Below the pieces are notes generated by a model. That model ran no database searches and had not been told where the DNA came from. It saw only the letters and a list, made by a program, of their open reading frames with translations. From positions 1 to 36,245 of the forward strand of contig DVAB01000038.1 in NCBI GenBank assembly GCA_014189685.1: a stretch of DNA of 36,245 nt, read 5' to 3'. Below, piece by piece: positions 9,712 to 18,414 of this stretch; the first letter of the stretch is position 1; every line of letters starts with the position of its first letter. The position numbers and the translations under genes were made by a program. The stretch is from Candidatus Naiadarchaeum limnaeum (GTDB lineage: Archaea > Undinarchaeota > Undinarchaeia > Undinarchaeales > Naiadarchaeaceae).

Positions 9712-10265
9712 AAAAAGCAATTTTTCTTGATAGAGATGGAACTATTAACGAGGATAATCTCAATTATATAAAAAGTTGGGGTGAATTTAAATTTCTGCCA
9801 AAATCAAAATCTGCAATAAGGCAATTAAACCGTGCCGGCTATTTAGTAATTGTAATTACAAATCAGGCAGGTGTTGGAAAAGGATTGTATGCTGAAAAAA
9901 CTCTGAATGAAATAAATCAGAAAATGCAGGATGAGCTAAAATTAGCAGATGCTCATGCTGACGCTATTTATTATTGCCCGCACTCAAAGGAGGAAGCTTG
10001 TAATTGCAGAAAACCGAAAACCGGAATGATAGATAAGGCAGTTAAGTTGCACAAAATCGATTTAAGCAAGAGCTGGATTGTCGGCGATTCTGTAAAGCAC
10101 GATATTCCGCTTGGAAAATCAGCTGGCCTAAAAACAATTTTAGTCAAAAGTGGCCGCATTCCAAATCAAGAAGAAATAATGAGCGCGCAGCCGGATTATG
10201 TTGTTGAGGATTTGATGGAAGCGGTGCAGGTGATAAAGGGGAGTGTGTTTGGAGCGAAAAAATAA
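9675..10265 (+). CDS. gmhB: D-glycero-D-manno-heptose-1,7-bisphosphate phosphatase (HAD-IIIA, GmhB-like)
   Basis: FLDRDGTINED, ITNQAGVGKG, zinc loop CPHSKEEACNCRKPKTGM, SWIVGDSVKHDIPLGKSAGLKTILV. Confidence 0.88.
   Translation: MGKAKKTKKVSLKKAIFLDRDGTINEDNLNYIKSWGEFKFLPKSKSAIRQLNRAGYLVIVITNQAGVGKGLYAEKTLNEINQKMQDELKLADAHADAIYYCPHSKEEACNCRKPKTGMIDKAVKLHKIDLSKSWIVGDSVKHDIPLGKSAGLKTILVKSGRIPNQEEIMSAQPDYVVEDLMEAVQVIKGSVFGAKK
10218..10252. repeat. 35-bp imperfect direct repeat, copy 1 (inside gmhB 3' end)
   Basis: gaagcggtgcaggtgataaaggggagtgtgtttgg; 32/35 identical to copy 2. Confidence 0.85.
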
Positions 10266-10284
10266 TAATTTTCTCTGTTCTCAT

Positions 10285-10312
10285 ATTATAAATACTCAAA
10301 CGTATTCATAAT
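10285..10312. promoter_or_regulatory. Hairpin / TATA-like sequence upstream of the interrupted ORF
   Basis: attat-a-aatac-tcaaac-gtatt-c-ataat inverted repeat; also contains attataaata, 13-40 bp upstream of ATG 10325. Confidence 0.4.
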
Positions 10313-10324
10313 AAATACCGAGTA

Positions 10325-10714
10325 ATGAAAAGAATAAATATCAAAGGAAATGGATGGTGTTTTGGAGTGGAATTTTTTATTTAGGCAGCTCTTTTTGAAA
10401 AAACAGGGGAGGCTGATTGGTTTATAGAGCATATAACCAAGGGGCCAAATGATAACAGGGGCGATGGAGAAATAGACGATTATTTTTTTGCTTACAGAGT
10501 TGAATCTGAAATATTAGGCGTAAGAGATTCGCAGTCTCGAATAACCGAGGTAAGCCTGGTTGAATCATTCAGAATTAATGCGAATAGTTATTCATATCAA
10601 AGCGTTTTTAAGGAGGCTCTCAAAAATATAAAAAGGCCAAAACTTCTTGATGTGAAAAAAGAGAATTGTAAAAGACCTGAACAATTGGGGTCAATTTTAA
10701 AGAAGTACCTATAG
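10325..10714 (+). pseudogene. 130-codon ORF with one in-frame TAG (10382-10384): pseudogene, sequence error, or amber read-through
   Basis: MKRINIKGNGWCFGVEFFI*AALFEKTGEADWFIEHITKGPNDNRGDGEIDDYFFAYRVESEILGVRDSQSRITEVSLVESFRINANSYSYQSVFKEALKNIKRPKLLDVKKENCKRPEQLGSILKKYL* ; the 109 codons after TAG remain open in the same frame. Confidence 0.6.
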
Positions 10715-10735
10715 GAGTTTGCCATATTATTTTCA

Positions 10736-10770
10736 GAAGCGGCGCAGGGGAGAAAGGGGAGTGTGTTTGG
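10736..10770. repeat. 35-bp imperfect direct repeat, copy 2
   Basis: gaagcggcgcaggggagaaaggggagtgtgtttgg; runs into a G10 homopolymer (10769-10778). Confidence 0.85.
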
Positions 10771-10791
10771 GGGGGGGGAAGAAATTATAAT

Positions 10792-12015
10792 CTATTCAGT
10801 TATCTCGCTAATTCTCCACTTCCCATTCTTCAGCAGTAGCGTCATATTAGCCTCTTCCACATAAGTAACTGTTTTTGGCATAAGTTGGTCCGGCGGTAAA
10901 GTATCAGTATACTTAACATAAACGCGCGCTGTGCTATTTGTTTTTTCTATTACCTTTAATTCACTCAATTCTCTTTTATAACCCACTTGCGGCCCTGCTT
11001 TAGCTGTTATAGTATCAAATTGAGTTAGCATATCATTGTAAAAAGCCATATTTTCAGAATCAAGAGTTTCAATAAATGCGTTCCTATCTCCTATACTATA
11101 CGCATTAAAATGTTGTTTCACTGTTTGTTCAGGAGAGCCGAAAAACGAAAATAGAAAAGGAAACTTTTCTGGATTATCTTTGACATAATTGTAAACAGAA
11201 AATGAAGCTATAACTAAGACGAATAAGGTTACGGCAACAATCAGCATTTTCTCATTCTTTTTTTTGGTATAATAGCGCAAACCATATACATCTTTATGAA
11301 CTACATACTCTTCTTTTGGTTTGGTTTTAGGTATTACAATGGGTTTTGCTTCTCGCAACCAGTCTAAAACGCGCAAGTATCTTTTAGTTGTTTTCTCTTT
11401 CCTTTGTTCAAGATAATCTAAATAGGAGCCACAAGGATGACCACCCGCCCGTCTCCATTCTTCCATAAAAATAATACTATCCTTCGTTGAACTCTGAAAT
11501 CTAGGCATGCCCGGTTCTTTTGCTCTTAGATGTTTATTACAAAAGTAATGATTGCAATGCTTACACACTTGAAGATTTGTTCTTACTTCACATGAATGGT
11601 AATTGCATTCCGTCGTAATTATCAGTGGCTTTACATATTTTTTTGCAAGTTTCCTATAATCCGGGATTTTTCCACCATGCACTACAATCACACCTGGCGG
11701 CGGTTTCCAAGAACCCAAATGGATAAAAGCATGCTTTTTCTGAAACTCACTATCGTGGGTTGGACTAGCCAAATGCGCTACTTCATGGGTTGCAGTATTT
11801 TGCATGTCATAGTCATTCATTTGCATAAGCCGTCCCTTATAAATGCAAATAAGGTACGCATCAAGATGGATATGCGCTTGCTCATTTCTTGTGTCAGGGC
11901 AATGCCCAAAATTGACTTCGGGGGGACTTACGCCTAAGGCATTAGCTGCACTCTTAACATATTCTAGAAATTTCACTTTCTTTATCTGAAAAATATCGTC
12001 TTCACCCGTTCCCAT
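10792..12015 (-). CDS. Predicted gluzincin metallopeptidase (SprT/YgjP/WLM-like HExxHxxxxxH) fused to an AN1-like zinc finger, TM helix and C-terminal NTF2/DUF4878-like domain
   Basis: THEVAHLASPTHDSEF; CNYHSCEVRTNLQVCKHCNHYFCNKHL; TM MLIVAVTLFVLVIASFSVYNYV; C-terminal SPEQTVKQHFNAYSIGDRNAFIETLDSE...LLLKNGKWRIS. ORF track starts at 12030 (TTG); ATG at 12015 is an alternative start. Confidence 0.75.
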   Translation of the reverse strand: MGTGEDDIFQIKKVKFLEYVKSAANALGVSPPEVNFGHCPDTRNEQAHIHLDAYLICIYKGRLMQMNDYDMQNTATHEVAHLASPTHDSEFQKKHAFIHLGSWKPPPGVIVVHGGKIPDYRKLAKKYVKPLIITTECNYHSCEVRTNLQVCKHCNHYFCNKHLRAKEPGMPRFQSSTKDSIIFMEEWRRAGGHPCGSYLDYLEQRKEKTTKRYLRVLDWLREAKPIVIPKTKPKEEYVVHKDVYGLRYYTKKKNEKMLIVAVTLFVLVIASFSVYNYVKDNPEKFPFLFSFFGSPEQTVKQHFNAYSIGDRNAFIETLDSENMAFYNDMLTQFDTITAKAGPQVGYKRELSELKVIEKTNSTARVYVKYTDTLPPDQLMPKTVTYVEEANMTLLLKNGKWRISEITE

Positions 12016-12036
12016 CCCCCCGCCCCACAACTAATT

Positions 12037-13020
12037 TTATCTTCTTTCTCTTAATATCCACTCATTCTCCCTCAGCCAATCAACCGTCCTCCTAATCGCC
12101 TCATCAGTTCTCACACTTTGTCTCCACCCCAATCCTTTCAATTTATTTATTGCAAGATAAACAAAAGGCTGATCCCCTGGCCAGCCGCGCTCACCCCCGC
12201 TGTATTTGAACATAACATCTTTCAGTCCCATTTGCGCTGTAATAATTTGCGCAACTCTATCAACTGTTGTATGCCCCTCTGTTCCAAGATTAAAAATGTT
12301 TACAGAATCTTTTGCATTTTCAACTGAGGTAAAAATTCCATTTACACAGTCTTTAACATATAGAAAAGACTTTTTCTGTTTCCCATTGCCCAAAATTTCA
12401 AGCTCATGCGGATTTTTATTTAATTTTTTCATAAAATCAAAAACAACTCCATGCTGATATCTTTCTCCAACAATTGAGACGCTCCTGTAAATCCAGCTTT
12501 TCATTCCAAACAGATTACAATAAGCCTGTATCAAAGCCTCGCAAGCTAATTTGCTAGCTCCATACAGGGATGTTTGGACAGGCAAAAAGCTTTCAGGGGT
12601 TGGAAAAATATATGGCTCCCCATAAATCGCGCTTGAGGAAAAGAAAGCTATTTCTTTCACATTGTTCAGGCGCATTGCCTCCAAAACATTGTAAGTTGCT
12701 ATTGTATTCTGCTCCAAATCAACTTTTGTATTTGCAGTTCCATATCTTATATCTGCGTTCGCAGCCAAATGAAAAACAAAATCCTGGCCGCGCATCAATC
12801 TTTTTACAGCTTTAAAGTTGAGCAAATCAGATTTTGAAAATGAAATTTTTTTGCTTTTCAAATGCTCTTGTATAAATCTTTTTTGCCCTGAGCTTAAATT
12901 ATCGATTACAGTTACCTTGCACTTTAAATCCACCAAACGATCAACTATATGGCTTCCAATAAATCCTGCTCCGCCTGTTACCAGAACTTTTTTCCCTGAT
13001 AAATTTGCCATAATACTCAA
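12037..13020 (-). CDS. NAD-dependent epimerase/dehydratase (extended SDR)
   Basis: VTGGAGFIGSHIVDRLVDLKCKVTVIDNLSSG, SSSAIYGE, SLYGASKLACE. Confidence 0.92.
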   Translation of the reverse strand: MSIMANLSGKKVLVTGGAGFIGSHIVDRLVDLKCKVTVIDNLSSGQKRFIQEHLKSKKISFSKSDLLNFKAVKRLMRGQDFVFHLAANADIRYGTANTKVDLEQNTIATYNVLEAMRLNNVKEIAFFSSSAIYGEPYIFPTPESFLPVQTSLYGASKLACEALIQAYCNLFGMKSWIYRSVSIVGERYQHGVVFDFMKKLNKNPHELEILGNGKQKKSFLYVKDCVNGIFTSVENAKDSVNIFNLGTEGHTTVDRVAQIITAQMGLKDVMFKYSGGERGWPGDQPFVYLAINKLKGLGWRQSVRTDEAIRRTVDWLRENEWILRERR

Positions 13021-13154
13021 CCTTCTTACTTACCTCCCTTATTATATTTTCACCCTTAATCAATTGCGCCTATGGCTTTATTTTTTCCCAGGTTTTTTGT
13101 GCAGCATTTTTCTCTTTAGTTTTCACGGAAGAAAAATGTGGAACAAAAAAGCTG

Positions 13155-14102
13155 TCATAGTTTTATCGGATTCCTAATCCAAATAAACAACCCCACGAGG
13201 CTGTAGATGTAGCTGAATATTAAAATACTTAATGAAAGCGCTACTGCTGCGCTTGCACTCAGCCCTATAAATGAAAAGAATAGTATCAAAGTAGCATCTC
13301 TTGTTCCCAATCCAGAAATGGATATTGGAATAATCTCAACAAGCAAAATTGTCGGAAATATCATGAAGAGAACAAAATAATTTATTGTTATGTTCATCGC
13401 TTTTGCAAGCAAATAGTATTGCAATGAAACAATCCACCACGCGAAAAATGACAGCAGGCCAGCTTTTATCATTGCAACTTTATTTCTGCGCAAAAGATTT
13501 ATTCCATTATAAAAATCTCCAAAGCTTGCTTTAAGTTTGTTTTTGTATTTTGCAGGAACAAAAAAATTGTAAAGCGGTTTTAATAATTTCTCGGCCCTTT
13601 CCTTTTTTAAGAAGAAAGCCACTGCAGCAATAAAGAGCAAAAACATAATTGCAATAAAGACTGGGGCTCGGCTATTTACAGTAAAGTTGCTTAAAATATA
13701 AATCAGCCCCACTGCGGAAAGTGTCATTAACACTAAGATATCTATAACTCTGTCGACAACAACTGTTGTCAGTGCTTTTCCAGTTGCCAGTTTTTCCTTC
13801 AGATAGAGCGCTCTTGCCAAATCTCCAACTCTCCCTGGGGTAATCAGGCCTATAAAAAACGCTGCAATCCATGCTTTAAATCCTTCCTTCCAACCAAGCT
13901 TAACTTTAAATGGATTAATTAGTTGCTTCCATTTGAGCGTTTTTATAAAGAGAGAAGGGAGTATCATTAAAAATGCAGCCAGCCAAAAAACCGGATTCAT
14001 TTGAAGAAAAGTTTGCTTAACTAAACTTAGATTTGTTTTGCTTAAAATATAAACAAAAATAATTAATCCAAAAAGCGGCAAAAATTTAGAAATATTTTTC
14101 AT
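13155..14102 (-). CDS. Lysylphosphatidylglycerol synthase TM-region / flippase-like integral membrane protein (UPF0104, AglD C-terminal-like)
   Basis: 315 aa, 7-8 TM; WKEGFKAWIAAFFIGLITPGRVGDLARALYLKEKLATGKALTTVVVDRVIDILVL. Confidence 0.85.
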   Translation of the reverse strand: MKNISKFLPLFGLIIFVYILSKTNLSLVKQTFLQMNPVFWLAAFLMILPSLFIKTLKWKQLINPFKVKLGWKEGFKAWIAAFFIGLITPGRVGDLARALYLKEKLATGKALTTVVVDRVIDILVLMTLSAVGLIYILSNFTVNSRAPVFIAIMFLLFIAAVAFFLKKERAEKLLKPLYNFFVPAKYKNKLKASFGDFYNGINLLRRNKVAMIKAGLLSFFAWWIVSLQYYLLAKAMNITINYFVLFMIFPTILLVEIIPISISGLGTRDATLILFFSFIGLSASAAVALSLSILIFSYIYSLVGLFIWIRNPIKL

Positions 14103-14713
14103 TATTTTTCTTCTTTTAACTTTTGATAGATGTATTCTGTGATTAAATGCTCCAGCATTAAATGAACATCCTCAATCATTCTCATTGAGTGAACAGGAAC
14201 AACTAAACAAATCTTTGCAAGACCTTTTAATTTTCCGCCTTCATACCCAGTTAGCCCAACTGTAGTTGCGCCTTTTTCATTCGCAAGTTTGATTGCATTT
14301 AAAACATTTAGAGAATTTCCGCTTCCAGAAACTCCAACAACTAAATCCCCCCTTTCAACTAAGTTTTCCAACTGCTCTGTAAAAATATTATCATAGGAGG
14401 AATCATTTGCCCATGCAGTCATAATTGGAATATTATCATTCAAACAAAAAACTTTGAATCGTTTTTTTCCATGCATAATTCCTTTGTCCCATGGCTCGCA
14501 GCCGCTTATTGTTCCTTTTCCCAAATCAACCGCAAAATGCGAGGCCATGGCAGCGCTTCCACCATTGCCGAACATAAAAACCCGCTTGTCTTTTTTATAA
14601 ACATCCATTAAGGAATCCACTATCTGCTCTATTTTTTTCTTATCCAATTTATCCATAGTGTCCTTTAGCTTGGATATGTACTCTTCACTGAATTTTTCAA
14701 CATCTTTTGTCAT
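14102..14713 (-). CDS. gmhA: Phosphoheptose isomerase-like SIS-domain protein (GmhA-like)
   Basis: FMFGNGGSAAMASHFAVDLGKG, GDLVVGVSGSGNSLNVLNAI; TAATG overlap with downstream gene. Confidence 0.87.
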   Translation of the reverse strand: MTKDVEKFSEEYISKLKDTMDKLDKKKIEQIVDSLMDVYKKDKRVFMFGNGGSAAMASHFAVDLGKGTISGCEPWDKGIMHGKKRFKVFCLNDNIPIMTAWANDSSYDNIFTEQLENLVERGDLVVGVSGSGNSLNVLNAIKLANEKGATTVGLTGYEGGKLKGLAKICLVVPVHSMRMIEDVHLMLEHLITEYIYQKLKEEK

Positions 14714-14726
14714 ATCGGTTTATTTT

Positions 14727-15707
14727 CTAGCTCCCTATATATACAATTTTACTTCCTTCTTGCGAAAATTTAAACGGCAATTCTTTATGCCCTTTCAGAG
14801 CTTGTCTTACCCTTTCCATTTTTTCTTCTGGAGCATAAATTAAAACAAATCCGCCCCCGCCTGCGCCGCAGACTTTTCCCCCACTTGCCCCTGCTTTCCT
14901 TGCTTTTGCGTACATTTCATCAATAATCTGATTTGAAATTCCCCCTACCACCTTTTTTTTCAATTCCCACCCTTTGTGCAAAAGCTCTCCAACCTTTTGA
15001 GCCTCTCCATCATGCAGTGCGTTTCTCATCTCAGCAGCAATATCGCGCATCTTTGTCAAAATTTCAACTTTTTCTTTCTCGCCAGTGACTTTTTTCTGAA
15101 CATTCAAGATTTCGCTTGATTTTCTTTCAATGCCAGTGAAAAACAAACTCATATTGCTTTCTATTTCCTCTTTCACATCTTTTTTAATAATTATCGGATC
15201 AACCTTTACAATCCCATCTGGCATGAACTGAATGTAATCAAATCCTCCATAAGCAGCAATGTACTGATCCTGCTTTCCAATCGGCTCTTTTAAAATATCA
15301 ATCTCAATTTTGCACGCCTCGCTTGCAAGTTTTTCTGCTGTTGTGTGCTGTCCTTTGTAAGCATATAAGGCATTTAGCAATCCAACAGTAAAAGTGCTTG
15401 AGCTTCCCAATCCGCTTCCACGAGTTGGAACATCTGCAACTGATGTAATCTCTACACCTTTTGTTACTCCTGTAAACTTCATTGTCTCGCGGAAAAGCGG
15501 ATGTTCCAATTGCTCCGCAGAATCAACATTTTCGGTTTTTGAATACTTCACCCGGATATCACTATCGAATTTATTGTTCACAGTGATGTAAACATACTTG
15601 TCAATAGCAGTGCTTATTACAGCTCCAACCTGTCTGCTGTAATACTCTTTCAAGTCTGTTCCGCCGCCTGCGAAACTCACCCTAAGTGGGGTTCTGCTTA
15701 TTATCAT
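14727..15707 (-). CDS. hddA: GHMP kinase, D-glycero-alpha-D-manno-heptose 7-phosphate kinase-like (HddA)
   Basis: MIISRTPLRVSFAGGGTDLKEYYSRQVGAVISTAIDKYVYITVN, RGSGLGSSSTFTVGLLNAL, GASGGKVCGAGGGGFVLIY. Confidence 0.87.
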   Translation of the reverse strand: MIISRTPLRVSFAGGGTDLKEYYSRQVGAVISTAIDKYVYITVNNKFDSDIRVKYSKTENVDSAEQLEHPLFRETMKFTGVTKGVEITSVADVPTRGSGLGSSSTFTVGLLNALYAYKGQHTTAEKLASEACKIEIDILKEPIGKQDQYIAAYGGFDYIQFMPDGIVKVDPIIIKKDVKEEIESNMSLFFTGIERKSSEILNVQKKVTGEKEKVEILTKMRDIAAEMRNALHDGEAQKVGELLHKGWELKKKVVGGISNQIIDEMYAKARKAGASGGKVCGAGGGGFVLIYAPEEKMERVRQALKGHKELPFKFSQEGSKIVYIGS

Positions 15708-16414
15708 TTTTTTGCTCCCTGACTTTTGCTTATGAATTCCTCAAACCTTTTCATTCTCTCCTTAGTTCCTATATCATAATATCTAGTTTTCGTTTCGTAT
15801 GCCAAAATTTCCCCCTCTTCTACTAATTTTTGGAAAATACCATCTTCTAAATTTATTGCCCTTGCACTTTGTATGTAATCTAACAATACTTTCTTGAATA
15901 AAGCAACTCCTGCCCACACATATTTTACTCTTTTGTCTTTACCGTCTTTACTGTAAAGTGCTACTTTTCCATCTTTGGTTAAAGTATCATTTGTGCGCTC
16001 CCAATTTTCCTCTCCTGTGTAAACAACTAGCATAGCAATCTTATCGCTCTCTGAAAATTTTTCATAAATATCTCTGTAATCAATATCTAGATAAGTATCT
16101 CCGTTTATTACAAAAAAAACATCATCAAGATAAAAAGATGCATTCTTAATCGCTCCTGCTGTTCCAAGAGGGGAACTTTCAATGCTGTGCGTTATTTTAA
16201 CTCCGAATTTTTTTCCATTTTTATAATAATCCTGAATTTTGTGCGCAAGATAGCTTGAACAGATAACAAAATCATCTATTCCTTTTTCCTTCAATAGTTC
16301 AATAGCATAATCAAAAAACGGTTTTCCTTTAATTGGTACAAGTGGCTTTGGAGTGGTGTGAGTGAGAGGCCGCAATCTAGTGCCCAAACCACCGGCTAAA
16401 ATAACAGCTTGCAT
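15704..16414 (-). CDS. hddC: Sugar-phosphate nucleotidyltransferase (HddC-like)
   Basis: MQAVILAGGLGTRLRPLTHTTPKPLVPIKGKPFFDYAIELLKEKGI; ATGA-type overlap with hddA-like gene. Confidence 0.8.
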   Translation of the reverse strand: MQAVILAGGLGTRLRPLTHTTPKPLVPIKGKPFFDYAIELLKEKGIDDFVICSSYLAHKIQDYYKNGKKFGVKITHSIESSPLGTAGAIKNASFYLDDVFFVINGDTYLDIDYRDIYEKFSESDKIAMLVVYTGEENWERTNDTLTKDGKVALYSKDGKDKRVKYVWAGVALFKKVLLDYIQSARAINLEDGIFQKLVEEGEILAYETKTRYYDIGTKERMKRFEEFISKSQGAKK

Positions 16415-16782
16415 TATTTTCTCTTTCTACTTGATTTTTTGTACTCCTCAAACTTCAGTGCGACCTTTCTTACAAGCTCAGTCACATCTTTATTTGTTTG
16501 TTGAAGGCGCACGTAAACTTGAAAGATTAGTCCAAATGAAACTAAAAGTCCAAAAATCAAAAGAGTATCTAATGTCCTTCTTGTGAATAATGCAAATATA
16601 AAATTAAAAAATGTTGGAATAATTGACGCAACAATAAGCAAAATTGAAAATCCGCCCCAAATCCAAAAATCTTTTCTCTTAAAATTTCCTTTTTTGTAGA
16701 GCATTTTCGAATAATAAAAAATAGCCCCTGCTAAAACAACTCCTATGAACTGCAGCCATGAGAAAGCTAACTCTGCCCCCAT
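16414..16782 (-). CDS. DUF2304-like small membrane protein
   Basis: LQFIGVVLAGAIFYYSKMLYKKGNFKRKDFWIWGG...TLDTLLIFGLLVSFGLIFQVYVRLQQTNKDVTELVRKVAL; immediately follows a GT2 gene, the usual DUF2304 context. Confidence 0.75.
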   Translation of the reverse strand: MGAELAFSWLQFIGVVLAGAIFYYSKMLYKKGNFKRKDFWIWGGFSILLIVASIIPTFFNFIFALFTRRTLDTLLIFGLLVSFGLIFQVYVRLQQTNKDVTELVRKVALKFEEYKKSSRKRK

Positions 16783-16783
16783 A

Positions 16784-17503
16784 TTACTTCACATACCTCG
16801 CCTTTAATCCAATTTTTTTTGCCAGCATTCCAAGTAAAATATGAATTCCTGATTTTATATTCGTTCCTTTTGTCGCGCTCCTTGGAGAATAGATTGCTTT
16901 AATCGGAACTTCTTTTATTCTAAATCCGTGGCCGCTCAGTTCATGGATTATTTCACTTGAAACCTCGTATCTATCACTTTCAATAAGAATTTTTTCAGCA
17001 GCTTCTCTTGTAAATGCCCTCAGTCCGCTTTGCGAATCAGTTATTTCTGTTCCGGTGAGGAAATTTGTTATTTTTGTCAAAACCAGATTTCCGATTTTTT
17101 TTGTGTGTGGCATTAATTCCAAATCCTCTTTCCTCAAAAATCTGCTCCCAATAACAGCATCTGCCTTGTTTTTCAAAATAGGCTCAATCAAACTTCTCAC
17201 ATCCTTTCCTGTATGTTGCAAGTCCGCATCAAAGGTTACAATTATATTAGCATCGCTTTTTTCGACAGCTGCGGTTATTCCTGTCGCCAAAGCCGCGCCC
17301 AATCCGCGATTTATAACATGAGTTAGAACATGTGCCCCATATTTTTTCGCAAGCTCTCTAGTTTTATCTTCGGAGCCATCATTTATAACAAAAACAGGGG
17401 CTCCTGCAAAATTTTTCTTTACATCGATTAGAGTAGGGACTATTGTTTCCTCCTCATTATATGCAGGAATTACAAAAGCAAGCTTTGCCAACTTTTGTTT
17501 CAT
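16784..17503 (-). CDS. GT2 glycosyltransferase (DPM1-like, soluble)
   Basis: LAFVIPAYNEEETIVPTL, VINDGSEDKTRELAKKYGAHVLTHVINRGLGAALATG, TFDADLQHTGKDV. Confidence 0.93.
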   Translation of the reverse strand: MKQKLAKLAFVIPAYNEEETIVPTLIDVKKNFAGAPVFVINDGSEDKTRELAKKYGAHVLTHVINRGLGAALATGITAAVEKSDANIIVTFDADLQHTGKDVRSLIEPILKNKADAVIGSRFLRKEDLELMPHTKKIGNLVLTKITNFLTGTEITDSQSGLRAFTREAAEKILIESDRYEVSSEIIHELSGHGFRIKEVPIKAIYSPRSATKGTNIKSGIHILLGMLAKKIGLKARYVK

Positions 17504-18414
17504 TTGAGCAGCTCCTTTATCCCATCCTTTAATGCTATCTTTGGCCTAAACTTTAATTCTTTTTTTATTTTTTCAATTGATGCAAGACTTCTCTTTATAT
17601 CTCCTGGCCTTTGGTCAGCATATTTTACTTCAAAATTTTTCTTATGCAGTTGCTTTAAAACCTTTATTATTTCACTTAAACTTGTTTCTTTTCCATTTGC
17701 TAAATTATACACGTGAAATTTTTCGTTTCCTTTTACTTTTGCATTTAATAACTGCATGCAGCAGGAGACCGCATCGTGCACGCTTAAAAAGTCTCTAGTT
17801 TGTTTTCCATCACCATACACCGTTATCTTTCCAGAATTTCTTACCCCATCGATGAATTTGTAAATAACTCCTGCCGAGCCCTCCCCATACACATTGAAAG
17901 TTCGCAATGCAAAAGTTTCCAAGTTAAAGTATTCTGAATAATATTTGCAGTATTGTTCAGCGGCATATTTTGATAATCCATATGGAGAAAGTGGATTCGG
18001 GGGCAAATCTTCTTTAAGCGGAAGTTTTTTTGCACCCCCATACACAGCTGCTGAGCTAAAAAATACAACTCTCGGAACTCCATCCATGTGCGCAGCGCGC
18101 AAAACATTCAGTGTTCCAAAAATATTTATCTGTGCATCTTCGATTGGATCATGAATAGATGTTGGAACATCAGCCTGCGCGGCTAAATGAAAAACAATAT
18201 CCTTTCCTGCAGTTATTTTTTTCATAACATCAAAGTTTCTGATGTCCTCTTGAACATATTCAATTTTATCTTTTACTTTTTGCAATCTGTTAACAGAGAT
18301 TACTTTTGCACTTGATAAATTATCGATTACAGAAACCTCGTGTCCTTTCTCAACTAGGGTATTGACTAAAAAACTCCCTATAAACCCCGCACCACCTGTT
18401 ACTAATACTTTCAT
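17500..18414 (-). CDS. NAD-dependent epimerase/dehydratase (UDP-glucose 4-epimerase-like SDR)
   Basis: MKVLVTGGAGFIGSFLVNTLVEKGHEVSVIDNLSSAK, SSAAVYGG, SPYGLSKYAAE. Confidence 0.93.
   Translation of the reverse strand: MKVLVTGGAGFIGSFLVNTLVEKGHEVSVIDNLSSAKVISVNRLQKVKDKIEYVQEDIRNFDVMKKITAGKDIVFHLAAQADVPTSIHDPIEDAQINIFGTLNVLRAAHMDGVPRVVFFSSAAVYGGAKKLPLKEDLPPNPLSPYGLSKYAAEQYCKYYSEYFNLETFALRTFNVYGEGSAGVIYKFIDGVRNSGKITVYGDGKQTRDFLSVHDAVSCCMQLLNAKVKGNEKFHVYNLANGKETSLSEIIKVLKQLHKKNFEVKYADQRPGDIKRSLASIEKIKKELKFRPKIALKDGIKELLK

Noticed and set aside
11596-11937. Plus-strand 113-aa ORF
   Set aside because: Antisense to the metallopeptidase-fusion gene, no family features.
12818-13177. Plus-strand 119-aa ORF extending into the intergenic region
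   Set aside because: Mostly antisense to the SDR epimerase 5' part; composition typical of a shadow ORF.
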